64,000 nucleotides of DNA from Setophaga petechia (taxonomy: Eukaryota > Chordata > Aves > Passeriformes > Parulidae): assembly GCA_024362935.1 (NCBI GenBank), contig JANCRA010000004.1, positions 23,365,121-23,429,120 of the forward strand, read 5' to 3'. The notes beneath the pieces were generated by a model. It saw nothing but the letters and a program-made list of their open reading frames with translations. It made no database searches and had not been told where the DNA came from. The position numbers and the translations under genes were made by a program. This document shows positions 11,701 to 26,700 of the stretch, one piece after another; position 1 is the first letter of the stretch; the number at the start of each line of letters is the position of its first letter.

Positions 11701-14700
11701 TTATTTGTTTCCTCTTAATCTAGCCCCTCCCCTTTAACCCACCGCACTATATACACTGCATTGTATCATGCTGTCTGAGGAGAAGTCTGCTCACATCCCA
11801 GAAAACCTTATTTTGCAGCCTGACGCATAAGTTCAGCAATTATAGGTTGTTCTGGGCAGCTACTGCCCGCCACAGCATCTCTGACAACAAAGAACAGCAG
11901 CAGAAGAATCAAACACCTTTCCCTTTCTAGAGAAAGCCGTATCAGTGCTCTGAAAAAAACCAAATGTTCCAGCAGCAAGATTGGTTTAAACTCACATCCC
12001 TCTCTTTCCCCAGTTTGGAAGCAGCAAGTACCTTTCTATCCTAAATATTAAAGAATGTAAAAGATACTATGAATCCCATATTTAGTAAACTTTAATTTGT
12101 ATTTTATTCCAGCCAAGGTTTTTGAGGGAAAGACGGGAAATTATTCATGACTTAATGCTCTGTTTAGGAGTCAGCTTTGAGCTGAAAATCCAGGTATTTT
12201 AGATAGCATGGAATTCTCAGCATAAAAATATGGTATTAATGAATACACCCACCTCTTTTAAAAGGAGCTTTCATGATCAAAATCATAATGAGTGGACACA
12301 CAACCCTGTAACCAATCTGCTAAAATAATCCGTAAGTAATTTTAGAGACAGAGTTTTTACATTAGAATGGCTTCCCCATAGTTTAAATATTAAGATATTT
12401 TCTAGTTAAAGCTTCCATGGTTTTATTAATGTTTACCAAGTTCAGCTATCCATTTAATTTGCCTAAAATGCTTAGCATAGGTTTTTTTTAAGAAAATGAC
12501 GCTTCAAAAACACATTTAGCTTAGTCATAGTTCCCATAATCTGCTCCAGGTTAAGAGGTATTCTACCTCTCTCTCCTGCTTCCTTGTGTCTGGACATGTG
12601 AATAGAAGACAGAACAATCCTCTCCACCTTAGCCACTCTCCACTATCCCTCTGCTCAAGGCAGATAACAGGAAAAAGCTAGAGTGCCATCCAGTTCATGG
12701 GATCGAAAAAGAGACAAATAAACATATGTCTGAACAGGATAAACTCAAGTTTGACCAGGTGAATGCTGTGGTCCTGTAATAGCATGTAAAATTTTTACAG
12801 TACTGCTGGTAGCTACTGAAATCATTCCTGGACTGCAGTCTACAATATTTCATGCATCACACCAAAAAAACTCAACTCAAAATAATGCAGAAATATTTAA
12901 TCTGTTACTTTATGTGTGAAGTCTTTTCAAGACAACCAGTCAAAAATACCTATATAACATCTACTGGCATATGGATGAATTTATTTTTCACTATTTATAT
13001 ATATTATTACTGAACTCCTACACTTTTACTTCTCATAACCCCATCCCAAGACATGCCTTGAGCTGTTTATAAAATTATGCAGACACTGGGGCTGACATTC
13101 AAGAACTCTGCACTGCACTTGCTAATTTTTCACTTTTCCGCTGTCCCAACTGTCATGCATTTACTCATTTTAAATTACAAGACAATCTTGAATTGTCTTG
13201 TAATCTCTAAATTACAATCTTTAAATTTACCACAATCCATTTAGTCAATTCTATAAAGCCACATATTTATCAAATTTTTCTCACACACATATCAGGAATT
13301 TATTTTTGAATGCTGCATAAAAAGCCATGCTAGTACACACTTCAAAACATATATCTGATCATCACCTTTCTCCATTTGTTTAGAAACAAGGTAAAAGAGA
13401 ACTTATTATTCTTCTTCTAATTTAATGTGTTTACAAAAGGCAACATTTTGAAGAAGCATTAGGAATCATTTTGATTTTAAAGTAGTTAACACAGTAGACC
13501 ACTTTCTACAATATCAACCAGTTTTTGCTAGTGAAACTTCACTTACCTGAAGAACTATCAGTAAGGAGCACTGTAAGGTCTGACAGGTCTGCAGAGGTTT
13601 GGTTTGGGGATTTTGCCTGTTTTTTGAATCCAGACTCTAAAGAGCAATATGACATCCCTCTCCACACTGACTTTAACAAGACTTCAGTAGTTTCTAGTAT
13701 ATTTCCTCAAAACATGTGATAACCTGATATTTTGGCTGTCTCTCTCAGAGATGATAACTTAGTCACCTCCTTCCTCACTGACCACATCAGCCAGGTCAGT
13801 CATCTGCACTCTAGCTCTGAGGAAACTTCAGTGAGCAGCACTGTGCAGCATTGTTGGCATCAGTCTTACTTGTCCCCAGCTGCACTATCACCCCACATTA
13901 CCTAGTTTTATGTACAACTGCCTAAGAATAAAAATTGATTTATTCCTTCCAAAATAGTTTCATGGCAAAAAGGCTCCTCCCTTCTCCATCAATAAGCCCA
14001 AACTAGCTTCTTTGGCAGAGTGACTACAGGAAGGCTGAAATTGGGAACAGGAGTTTAAATTGTTTCCATTCTTGTCCCTACTATTTGGGAAGTGTAGGAG
14101 GATAACCCTTATTCATCTCTATCCTGTTTGGTTTAATTAGCAAACAAGTTAACACACTTGATTTCAAGAAGCACAAGTTAACATTTTAAGAAATGTCAGG
14201 GGCACGTTACCTACAATTTCTCTGGCTCTGGTTTGTAGCCTACGTACCACACATCATGAAAGTCTGAGAAATGAGGAACAGATAAATGCTCTATAAAAGG
14301 TTCTGAAGCAGAGAGTGGAAGGGTTGGGTGCTGTGCTCTCTGGTGGGGAGCAATAGGCAAGGTGTGGTGTGAGAGCTGCAAGTGCATTGCAAAGCTGCAC
14401 TACACATTTTTGTAGTTTTGCAAATGTTTAGTTACAGGCATGGTATACAAAGATCTGTAAATATGACACTACATGAAACTGACTTAAAACTGAAATCCTG
14501 ATCATGGTCTTTTAAGCCACCAAAGTTATGGCCTGATTTCATGTTTATTATCTGATGTTCATCACTGTTCAGGGTTTTAATATACTGATTTATTGCTTAT
14601 GTATCATTTATTCTTAACAGGTTTGAAGTTCTCCCTAAGAGACGAAGGATCATTCATAAAGATGATCCTTTCCAGAAATAAATATTATTTTTATTTTAAA

Positions 14701-17700
14701 AACCTTAATTTTTAAAAGCATATTGTATTATCTTTGTAGAAGGGATAAAAGGAGTATGTGCTGCACACAAAGGAATCAAATAAAGAATAGGGAGAGGGAT
14801 AACAGCAAAACGTTCACCAGATGCATTTAGTAACTAAACATTTGCCATGGTAGATCCTACAAATAATTATGTTATGCATATAATCACTTTCCCATCACTT
14901 CAAAGACACTAATGCCTGCTCTGTAACCTTTTAAGAGCTTAGCAGCAGTGAGATATAAAACGGAGTAGGCTGGCAGCAGTATCATGGTCTACTAGGCATG
15001 TTCATTAGCAGTTAATTAAAAACTAGACATCTGCCATAAGAAATGTGCTCAAAAAAGGATGAGTAACAGGTCTGTCTTAGTACCAATTATTATCATTACT
15101 TGCAGAGCAAAGGCTGTGTCCACTTTCAGAGGAAAGTGGGAAGATAGAGAAGAGTGCAATGATGCATACTTAAGTGACTGCACTTAACATAATTAGCCTC
15201 AGCAGTAATTTTAAAAATATCTGTAGTTCACCCATCATTTTGTTACAAACCCAGAAGTTCTTCATATTTGCAAAGGGAGAAAAGGAATTACAAACTCATA
15301 CTACTGTACTGTTTAGATGTAGGTTCTATCACTTCAGTTTATTTCCCAGTATCTCCATAACTAAACCATAAAGACCCAAAACTCAGCATATAAAAAACAA
15401 CATTACTGTCTCTGAGCAAGCACCTTCTAACAATTTTAAAGGTAGTACAGTTTTTTATCTCCCACATTTTAGGCAAAGTCCAGCTATGAAGAGATCTTTA
15501 ATCAAGACTTAAAATGTGGAATTAGATTTTCAATCTCTGACAAAGACTTCCAAAGACAGAGTTAGTATGTCTTTGTGAAACAGAGTTCCTAGAATTAAAC
15601 AGTGATAGGTCTCCCTTAGGCTCGTTGCTCATAAAGACAGAGAACAAGCTCTTACAATCCCAGTCCTCACTTTAAAGCAGCCCTGGTGAGCTCTCAAACA
15701 CCTGATTTTACTTTGACACCTTTTTCACTTAAATATATGGTTTATAATCCTTATCATAAAGCACTTAGAGCATTCTTCTGTTCTTAAACAGATGTATGAT
15801 GTACTCTTCTGTATCTCTTGAAAAGCACTGAATTAAAAATTCAGATGTTACTGTAAATGAATGGTGGAAAAAAGGTTATGCCTTGTCCCATACTACAAGA
15901 GCTGTCTTCTCTTGTGCTTTTTCTAAATAAACGCTGAAAAATTTTTCCAAAATCTTATCAGCACTAGCATCAGTAATACTATCAACAGTTGCCTCCAATT
16001 TCCATAGAGGTGTTAAGAAAAAATAACTGGAAAACACAAGACATTTAGCGACCTAAAATGAAAAGGATGCTATTTCATGTCAACTTTTGTAAAATGGAAG
16101 AAATGTGATTTTGTTCAACTCAAGCAGACAAAAAGACATGAGAGAAAAACACATATTACTGTGTTCAGTTTCATTATCATATTCATTTCCTTTCCAAAGG
16201 AGCATCTTCCAGTCTTTCATTTGCTTCCTTGAATTTCTTAAGGAAATGAGTGCCTGCATCAAATATCTGCAGCCACTAAACACAAGAGGGACACTGTCTG
16301 AGCACGTACAGGTGACAGTAATGTTGTTTTTTATATGCTGAGTTTTGGATCAAGAAATAACCTTTTCCCTCACTGTTTAGAAATATTCTTAAATCCAATA
16401 TTTCAAATAAGGAAGTAACTCAAGACTATGTTCCTTTCACACCCCATTTTTCCCCTCATCCTAAAAAAGCCAAAAGCTCTGTATGTACAGTCCACTGTAT
16501 GAACAGTCAAATTTGGCAGGAGGAAACTCAACAGACACCCTAAGCTGTTAATTAATACCTACATTTAAATTTCCGTAGGTACTTTCTAAAGAGTATTTCA
16601 GCTATATGAAAGAACATGTTTCAGGACAACAAACAAGCACTTGGAAGAATATATTCACATTCGTCCACAAAAGTGGACATGGGAAGAGTAAAAGATACCA
16701 TCTACTTAAGGCTTCTGGCATATCTTTGATATGGCCCCTCACACAATTCTTGCCCCTCAAAGAAACAGTGCATTGAGGGATGGATTATTAATTACATGGA
16801 TGAGGAACTGGATGGATGACTGCATCTGAAGAGTCAACGAAACTTAACTCAAAGAGTCAATGGCTTCACACCTGTGTGGAAAACAGCAATGAGCTGAGTC
16901 CCTCAGGAGCCCAAAATGTGACCAACACTACTCAATACCTTCATCAATAACACAGGAAATGGGACTGAAAAAACTGCCTTCTGCAAGTTTGCAGATGACA
17001 CCAAGCCATGCGGTGCCATTGCTTCACTTAAGGGAAGAGGTGACATCAAGATGGACTTTGACAGGCCCAAGAAGTGGGACAATCTTATGAGGTTCCCAAG
17101 AGGTTCCACAAGGCCAAATGCAACGTCTGGCACTAACCTGTGACAATTCCTAGACTGGGGGGATGAAGGGCTTGGGAATGGCCCTGCTGAAAAGGACTGG
17201 CAGGGGCTAGAAGATAAATCATTGGATTACTGCATCTACAGCCCAGAAAGTAAACTGTATCCTGGGCTGCATCAAAAGAATTTGGCCAGCAGGTCAAAGG
17301 AAGTGGTTCTGTTCCTCTTCTTCCCTCTACATCATGAGATGCTTACTGGAGTACCATGCCCTGCTCTGGGGTCTATAGTGCAAAAAAGACATTAACGGGC
17401 TACAGTAGGTTCAAAGGCGGCCTACAAAAATGATCTGAGAGGGGTGGAACACTTTCCTAACAAAAAAATATAAAGTTGGGCTTGTTCAGCCTGAAGGCTC
17501 CAGGAACACCTTACTGAGATCTTTAGATACAAAATGTGTCTCTAAGAAAATGGAAAGAGACTTTTTTTCAGAGCCTGTAGCTACAGAACAAGAGGCTGTG
17601 GTTTTACACTGAAAGGTTTAAAGTTTACACTGGACACAATGACAAAACTTTTATGTTGTGGGTGGCGAGCCACTGGATGCCCCGTACCTGGAAGTGCTCA

Positions 17701-20700
17701 TAGTCAAGTTTGGATGGGATTTTGAGCAACCTGTCTTGTGAAAGGTATTCCTGTCACCATGGCAGAGGGGTTTGGTTTGATCTTTGAATGTTTCTTCCAA
17801 TCCAAACCTTTCTATCATAGGTAAACATTTGTTTATGAAACACCAAATATGCATTGCTTACTGCTCCATTTCCCAATTTTGCTTTGGTAGCAGCTGTCAT
17901 GTTTCCTTCTTGATGCTTCTACATGTTTATTTTTCCTTGATAATATCACCAACAAAGTGTGTTAATAGTCCCCACAAGACTAGGGCTGATCTATTTCAGC
18001 CCTAATCTTCAGTCCCACTGCAGCAATTTACAAAACTAAGGTCTGAGTTTTCTTTCTTTTGCTGACTGTACACAACTGTGAAGAGTGGCTGATACACCAG
18101 ACAGCTGAGATCACATTCACAGACAACTCAACAGGCTGGAAAAATAGACTCACAGGAATCTCACAACATTCAACAAGGGCAAGTACAATATCCTACACCA
18201 GGAGGAACAATACCATAAATTCATTTATGTTGGGATCCACACAGCTAGGAAGCAGCTTTGCAGAAAAGGTCCTTTCATACCAAATTGTGCATGAGTCAGC
18301 AGCAATGGTCCCTTGTGGAAAAGCAGGTGAATCTTGGGCTGCATCAGACAAAGTATTGCAGCAGGTCTAGAGAGGGGATCCTTCTCTTCTCTTCTACTTT
18401 TCACTGTGGAAACTACAGCTGGATTACCATGCCCTTTTCTGGGTTTCTCCTTACATGAGATATGAACAAAACAGAGAGCATCCAACAATATAAATAGTCC
18501 CAGGTCTCTCAGCCCCTCCTCATATGACATACCCCAGTCCCTTACCTTTATAGCCCATCATCAATGATGGCCTTATGAAAGGCAAGAGGCAATGGGTGCA
18601 GACTAACACATGGGAGGTTCTTCTTGAACATTAGAACACACTCATTTTTTGCTGAGCCCTTGCACAAGCTACCCAGGGAGCTTTGGTGTTTCCATCTTTG
18701 AACATACTCAAAAGCTGTATGGACATGGTCCTGCATAACAGGTCCTCCTCGGTGGTCCTGTTTGGGCAGGGGCAAGTAGGTCAGATGACCTCCAGTGGTC
18801 TCTTCCAACCTTACCAATTTTATGATTTGCAGACTGCAGAATCACAGAACACCTGAGGTTTCAAGGGACCACAGGGGGACATCTGGTCCAACCTCCCTAC
18901 TCAAGCCAGGTCATCCCAGAACATGTGGGAAAGGATTGTGTCCATGTAGATCTCCAGTGAGGGGGACTCCAAAACCTCTCTGGACAATCTGTTCCAGCAT
19001 TAGGTCACCCACAAAGTAAAAAAGTTCTTCCTCATATTCAAATTGAACTTCCATGGCATCAGTTTGTGACAGTGGCCTCTTGTCCTATTGCTCAGCACCA
19101 CCAAGCAGAGCCTGGGTCCATCCAGTGACTCTCTCCCTTCAGATACAGATAGACTATGATAAGGACATCACAGTCATCTCAATCATCTCTTCCCAAGGTT
19201 GAACAGGCCCAAGTTTGTAAACTTTTCTTCAAAAGTGAGATGGTTCAGTTCCTTAATCAGCTTTGTAGCCCCCTGCTAGTGACAGGCCTGCCACTAGACC
19301 ATGTGCCAATTCTCACAGCTTACTGTTGTCTCCCTGATTAAACAAGTTTTATAAAAGTGAGTCAGATACTACTATAATTTCTTAATTTTCTACTTCATTT
19401 GAAATATTTGTTTATTTTGGTCAATCTGGTTTCCTTGCTTCCTTGTCTTCTAAATCCTTTATTCTGACAGGAAGAAAGCCACACTCTACAACAGTAAACA
19501 AACTCTAAAGTGCCCACCTCTGCATGTCTAGATAATGAACCAAGAATGTGGGTTTGTTTGAAAACTATCCTTATGTGTACATGCCACATAAGTGCCTAAT
19601 GTGGGAAGAGAATGTCCCTTCAGAAACAAAGAACAGCGTCTTCAGCAAGTCTCTTCCATCTATAAACCACATGAAATGTCATTGTACTACAGAAATTTAA
19701 GTCCATAAAAGGACAACATTGTCAAAAGCTAGTCAAAGTCATACATTTCACACATATAGAATTTGTGTGTCAGTGGCATGATTATTTAAAGGTCCAACTG
19801 TCTCATGGGTAAAATCCTGTTCATTTTTCATGCTTTATTAAAGGAAATGTACAGGTTAGTGTCTTGGGGTCTTCACACTGATTTTCCACTCCCATAGAAA
19901 AACCAAATAACAGCCACAACTTTAGTAGGAAGAGAATTTATGTCAGAAAGCAAATATCCAAGTCTGAAAGAGGTAAGTTAACTCAAGTCTTAAATTTCTG
20001 AACAGAAAGCTCTTAAAAATTTTTCCTATTTCCTGTTGTCGCTTGTTCAGACAACCAAACTACACTAATAAGTATTGATTCCACAGCAACATTTTTAAGC
20101 AGTAAAGGGTTGCATAAATTGCCTCTCACAAAACAGAAAACTGATGCTATACGGAGATAAAGGCAGCTTGCACATACATTTCCCAAACAGCCCTTTTCCC
20201 ACAAATAATTTCAGTTCTAAGGTAAGAAATAAGACAGAGAAGCTGTATTTCAGCACTCCACTGCAAGTACAGTAAGCTCTTGTGTCACTTTAACTATAAA
20301 AATAAAAAAATAAGATGCAGAAGGTCCAGCAAAATGCTCAAAGTAGTTCAAGAACCAACTTCAAAAAAACATGAAGCCTGACTGGAAGCATGTACCCCAA
20401 GGTTCAAAATGACTCCACTAGTGTTTAACTTGCTTATCAGTGACTCGAACAAAAGGACAGATGCCTCCTCAGCAAATGTGTCACTGATGACACAGAGCTG
20501 GAGCAGTGGCCATACTCCTGAGTGCAGTCTTTCAGAAGGACCTCAAAAAGGTGGAAACATGGGCAGAGAGGAGTCTTCTGAAACTCAACAAGGGCAAATA
20601 CAGGGTTCTGCACTGGGGAAGAATCACCCCAAGAACCAGCACAGGCTGGGGCCTGATCTTTTGGAAAGCAGCTCTGTGGAGAAGGACCTGGGGGTCCTGG

Positions 20701-23700
20701 TGCACAGCAAGCTGTCCATGAGCCAGCAGTGTGTCCTGTAGCCAGGAAGGCCAGTGGTGTCCTGGGGTGCTTTGGGAAGAGCAGTGCCAGCAGGACAAGG
20801 GAAGTAATCCAGTCCCTCTATTCAGCCCTAGTGAAGCCTTTACCTGGTGAAGTTATTAAGGTGATTAGGGAAATGGAACACTTCTCATATGAGGAAAGGC
20901 TGAGAGAGGCCTCAAGAAGAGATGACAGACGAGTGCCCATCAGTGTCTGGCAGTATCTCACGGGAGGGTGTCAGTGGATGGATCCAGGCCCTGCTCAGGG
21001 GTGCTGAGCAATAGGACAAAAGGCAATGGTCACAAACTGATGCACATGAAGCTCCACTTGAACACAAGGAAGAACTTCTTTACTGCGCAGGTGACTGAGC
21101 ACTGGCACAGATTGCCAAGAAAGGTTTTGGAGTCTCCCTCAAGGGAGATATTCAAGAACCATCTGGACACAGTACTGTGCCATGTGCTCTGGGATGACCT
21201 GGCTTGAGTAGGGAGGTTGGACCAGATGTCCCCCTGTGGTCCCTTCCAACCTTACCCATTCTTTGATTCTGATTCTGTATATATGTGTTCTTTGGCTTGC
21301 ATTCTGAAATATTTCCTACTTTTATGAGAAATTTTGAATTTTTTCAACATGAGGAGAATAAAATTCTTCCAACACCAGAAAGACTTGGGTTGCTCTTAAT
21401 TACATGGCCAGTACCAGTACATATACAGTACTTTTGCTGAATCACAGGATCCCACTCTTAAATTTTAATTATGTAGTTAGTTTTTCACCTACAGAACTAA
21501 GAAACAGGTCCTCAGTGCTTCCCAATGTAATTAAAAAAAAAATTCAAGGGTAATTTATTTATCATTGATTCTTTTCCACATTACCACTATATATCACAAG
21601 AGAGAAATGACTCTTATCTTTCTCTTTGTACAAATCTGAGTGGCAACTCTTATCATCTCTGGGCCTTCCTGTCCTACTGTAAACAGCTAGGTTTCACTGC
21701 CTTTCCTCCTGGCATCTTCGAGGGCAAGCCCAGGCACCAGAATTAGAAAGGTAAGAGATAATACACTTCAGATCACTTTTTTAAACAGTAAATGACAGGT
21801 GTGGGTGGCCTCACCCAAATAATTCTCCACCACACACACTGAATAAGCCTATCGGCTGCTTTTCCACTAAAGTGACCAGCAATGAACTATTTAACAAATT
21901 TGTAGTGATAATTCTTAAATGGCAGGATTTCCCATTATCATAGAGGGAATAATCATGTAGCACTGCCAGCAGGACTGGTGTTTTCACCGGAGTAGGTCTG
22001 CACTAGCAGCCTCTCTAGGCTGGGGAGCCTCTGTGGATCATCCCACTGCATTCAGGAAGAGCCCTGCAGCAAGGATGCAGGGCATTGCCAGCAGATGGAA
22101 TTCTTCCAGTCCAGTGACATCTTCTCCCCAAGGTGCATCAACACTCCCCCACCATAGCTGCACCCACACAAAGGCTTTGACCAACAGAAAAGGGTTTTCT
22201 TCCTTCCCCTGTGCTTTTAGGCGATGCAAGTCAACCTAAAATTGTAGGTTGTACCATGTGCAGTGCAGACTCACTGAAGCATGAGTAGAGCAATCCAACA
22301 AGCAACCCACAAACTAAAGAAGCCCATTTGCTTGTCTAACCTTTTATGTGTGTACTAACACACCATACTTTATATGACATATACACAATATTTTACATCT
22401 TAATGTATCAATTACATATTGCTACATACAACTTTTATTATATATTACATGTACTACTCTGTGTATGTTACATATATATTGAGTGTTTATGCATCTATGT
22501 AAAAATGAAGCTCTTTGGTGTGTTTGAGCATATAAAAAAATATGTATTGCAGGGCTCATTTAAGATTAATACCTGTCTCAAATACTTCATAGCAAAAGAA
22601 ACCTCAAAAAACCAAACAGAACTGAATCAGAAGACCATGTTTTTAATGGTCCTTGTATTAATTATGTTATTTACCTTGTTTTTAACTTAGATAAAATCTT
22701 GTTGTTGGTTTTTTTTCATTTCTTAGGCTAAATTCTGAAGAAATAAGGGATAAACAGCAAAGCAGAAGGCAACCAGGAGAGAAGGACTGCCGCAATGGAA
22801 GAGCCAGACGAGACTTTGTAAAAAACAGATGCCACAGGACAGGAAGGGTAGAGTCAGAGTCACCACAGAAAAAATGATCCTTGATTGGGAAAACATGTCT
22901 CCACCAAAGGACTTCCCAGACTCTAAGAGAAAGCAATAAATTCAGAACTACAGTCTAAAAGTGGCAGAAATGACCTTAAAATCCCCTGGTCCATACAAGA
23001 AAAAGGCTGGTTTTCTGAAAACATTCATGTTCCTCTATCACTGTCAGTGTAAGGCAGTTCAAGAACAAAGATCTTCTTTAATTTTAGACAAGTACATGCT
23101 GCCTTCTCTTGAAGGCTCAGATGCAAGCCTGAAGTCTCTAGAATGAAGCTGTCAGCACCACTGCTTCTGCTCTGCAGAAACTGCCAGCACATTTCATTTC
23201 TGCGGCAATCATAAATTCCTGCTATTACTCACCTTCTAACCTCAGATCTAGTATTTGCCTTTTTAGCTACTGTTAGCATACCACCACCATCCAACAACAC
23301 TTCAAAAGCATGCTCCTACTGCACAGTTGCCAAAAACAACTAGTTCAAGCATGCACCAATTTGGAAATGACTTACAGATATTGCTCTAGAGGGTTTTATT
23401 ACTGACATATGATTATCTTAAAAAGTATTTATTTTCCTTTCAGGCACTTTGAGCCTCCAGAAATTTAACTCTTCCTGAACATGACAGAAATTATTAAGTA
23501 GCAAGGCTTTTTGTAAATTAAAACCCACAAGGTAAATAGAGGATTTGAAATTATACTTACTATCCTTTTGTCCCAGCTACTACTAACTACAAAAACATTT
23601 CAGAGACAATAACAAATTAAAAATATGACAGTCATAAGAAAAGCAGCACATCAATCTTTGTTTAGTGTTCCAAGCCAAGACCACAAACTTGTATGTTTTC

Positions 23701-26700
23701 TCTACATTCCATAACAACTTTGACACACCAAACAATTACTTCTGAACACTGAACAGGCATTTAAGCGCTTTTGCTAATTCTTGCTTTTACTTACTAACTA
23801 CTGTTGCTTGTAAGCACTCAGTCTGAAAAGCCAGTTAGCCAGCACCTTTATAAATAGCATGAGATACTGTTTCAGGCAGCTGAGTATTAATTTCAGTCAA
23901 TTAACTGTTATACAAGATAATGACCTTGGTAGTTCAGCAAGTACTCTGAAAAATTCCAAAATAATGCAGTTACTTGACAGCAGAAATTCTGCAATTGAAA
24001 CAAACTAATATGCATATTGAAGAGTTACTGTGGAAAAATCATATCTTTGTCATGCCTTTACTATCTCCTAAAGTTATCCTAACTGCCTATGCTAGCCTCT
24101 CTGTAATCAAGAATAAGGAAAGCAAGCTTCTTGTCTAGTCCTCCCACAGCCCCTATCTCAAGTCTCTCTTGCTCTTCTTCCATGAAAAATACATTTTCTT
24201 ATACAATTCCAATGTTTAACATTTACAGTACTTGCATCTCCCTATTCTTCCTCCACCTGCATCTTTGTCTGCACCTTCCTACTGTCAAGTAACTCCCCTG
24301 TTGACACTGACACCTAGTCAGAGGTGTATTTTGCCTGAGCAGTCCATATCACTCCCATCCATGCAGTGGCAATTAGTTCACCTCAGTTTATCAGTGTTTT
24401 CTTCTCAAAATCTGTATGTTTCATTCTTTGTACCACTTTTACTGCAAAGCAGGTCAACCTGAAGCTCTACATTGTTCAACAAAACAACTTTTTCTACTCC
24501 TACTCACGCTGGGATGGGACAGCTCCATGAGCAGAACCATCCTTTGTCCTTACTCAACTAACTTCTTTACTTTTCGTTTCTCCTCATTCACAGTTCAAAC
24601 TGAATTTTTCTTTGGTCTGCACCAACCAGAGTTCAGCTCTCCCACCCAACCCCTTCCTCCTCCCAAAAATACCACATTTCCAACTACTTTCCAGACATGT
24701 ACTGAAGGTTACATCATATTTCAGCTCAGCCTACTAACTCTTCATCTATTCCAATTTCCCCACATATCTCACTAAGTATGAAAGCAAAGCAGACATTTTC
24801 AAGAGAGAAAAATTATGTACATCTCTTCATTTTGTCTCCTTTTACTTAAAAACTTCATTTTTATGAATATTATCCACTTTAACACTATTTTCAAAGCACA
24901 TAAGCTATTCTGCTTATACACTTGAATCAAGAGAGGTGAGTTAAATCACTTTCTAGAGGTAGTAATACTTTCCTCTAGGATTAAATAACTTACCCTCTGT
25001 GCCAATTACATATACGAATACATACACGTACTGCTCCAACCACATTCTGCAAATTCTTTCTTTCAACTGCACTATTCCAGCACTTGTATCCAACTTCAGT
25101 CACTTACATTTCACCAAAACCATTCTTTCTAAACTAGTCTAAATGGAATCATTTGGAGCCAAGTACACAAAATGAATCAATCACCTCTCCAATATCAAAT
25201 CCTTCTATCTAACCCTTCCTGAAACCACATGTTCCAATTAGACTTTCTTTTTTCACTATTATCACACACACATTTTACCACCAAAATTACTTCATCTCTG
25301 CTGAGAAACAGACCAGTTTTGAGATCTACAGCATTCAAAGTGTACACAATACCCACTCAATAAGAAGGAATCTAGAAAGTGGTACCAACTGACATTTGGT
25401 ACCCCCTATGTTATCTCATAAGAAACTGCCCTCTCTTGGCATTCACATTTGCAGTTGCATATCTTCAGGTTTAAGCACTAGTTAACAATATTTTTGTTCA
25501 ACTGTCACACTCTCACTCTTTTCCTGAGAGCTCTTAGGCTTCACAAATTTGCAATTGTATACTTGGTCTCACCTTTGACTTGCAGTTTAGATACTAGGTC
25601 TTATGAGAGCCACCTGAAGTTCTTTTGTTTTTCTTTTTGGCCAAGAACCAAGGTGAAGCTTTTTCCATCCAAACCACATGAAGCCTTACAAGACGAGAGG
25701 TCTGGCCTGCAACTCAATTCCATTTGACTTTTGGATGCAATTTTGCTCTCTCCAGAATGACTGAGAATATCTTCTTCTGCAGAAAATTGTCTTGTTTAGA
25801 TACTACCTTCCTTGTTTAGATACTGTCTTCCTCTATATTGCTGCTCCAAGATTCTTCATTTCCGTCCACAGAGAGTGGGTGTGTGGGGGTGAGGTGTCAA
25901 GAGGAAACCAAGTTTGATTAATACCATTCTTTCATACTTTATACACCTTCTACCAGATTTTTTCTTTTGAGTAGGTAAAGCTACCAATACATATCAATAC
26001 CACTTCCATATTTCTCTCCAAGCTTAGTGGCACCAACAGTAAAAATCTGACCATTGTTTGGGGATTGGTATTTTGAGAACACTCAGTATCATGCTGACAG
26101 GTACCTTCCTCCTGTGCTTTCTACTTTAAACTGGTAAACAAAGTTGGGTAGTTACTAAAAGTACCATGAATTCTAGGATTAAATTAAGGTTTCTATGTGT
26201 TCTCAGATATGAAGAATAACCCAGGATGCTGCTACACAATAGAGCTCCTAATGCCAGAGTTCAGTAATTTAGACTTGCGGTTATGGAGTTTATGTTAAAA
26301 GTGAGGAGAGTGTCTTGTGCTCACTAGATCTCATTTTATTTAATTTCAAAGAACCAGGCAATTTCCCCTCCCTCAGCACATAATGCAGATCATGCCTGAG
26401 AAGGATCTAAAGTAATGCTACAGCTGCTTAGCTCTTCCCTTGCACTAAATTCTGCATTCATTTCTGCTCTAGTCTGTATTTCTATTTTATAATGAAACAT
26501 ACAGCCTAGTTATTTATAGGCTTTCTGAGGATTAACTACACACTCATAAGAATAAACCCTCAAGAGGTTAACCTCATCCTCTTAAGCTTCACACACTACA
26601 ATCCCAGAGATAGCTGGCAACCACAGCCAAGAGAGAAAAAATAATCCCACATCTTGCTAATCCTTTAGCCAATCACCTCATGCAACAGTGGAGAGGCCTC

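Noticed and set aside
20409..21207. Several 60-110-codon open frames as genes
   Set aside because: They are pieces of a frameshifted CR1 LINE reverse transcriptase end.
16880..21282. Endogenous retrovirus
   Set aside because: All recognisable coding pieces and 3' tails are of CR1 LINE type. No LTR, primer binding site or gag/env-like sequence was seen.
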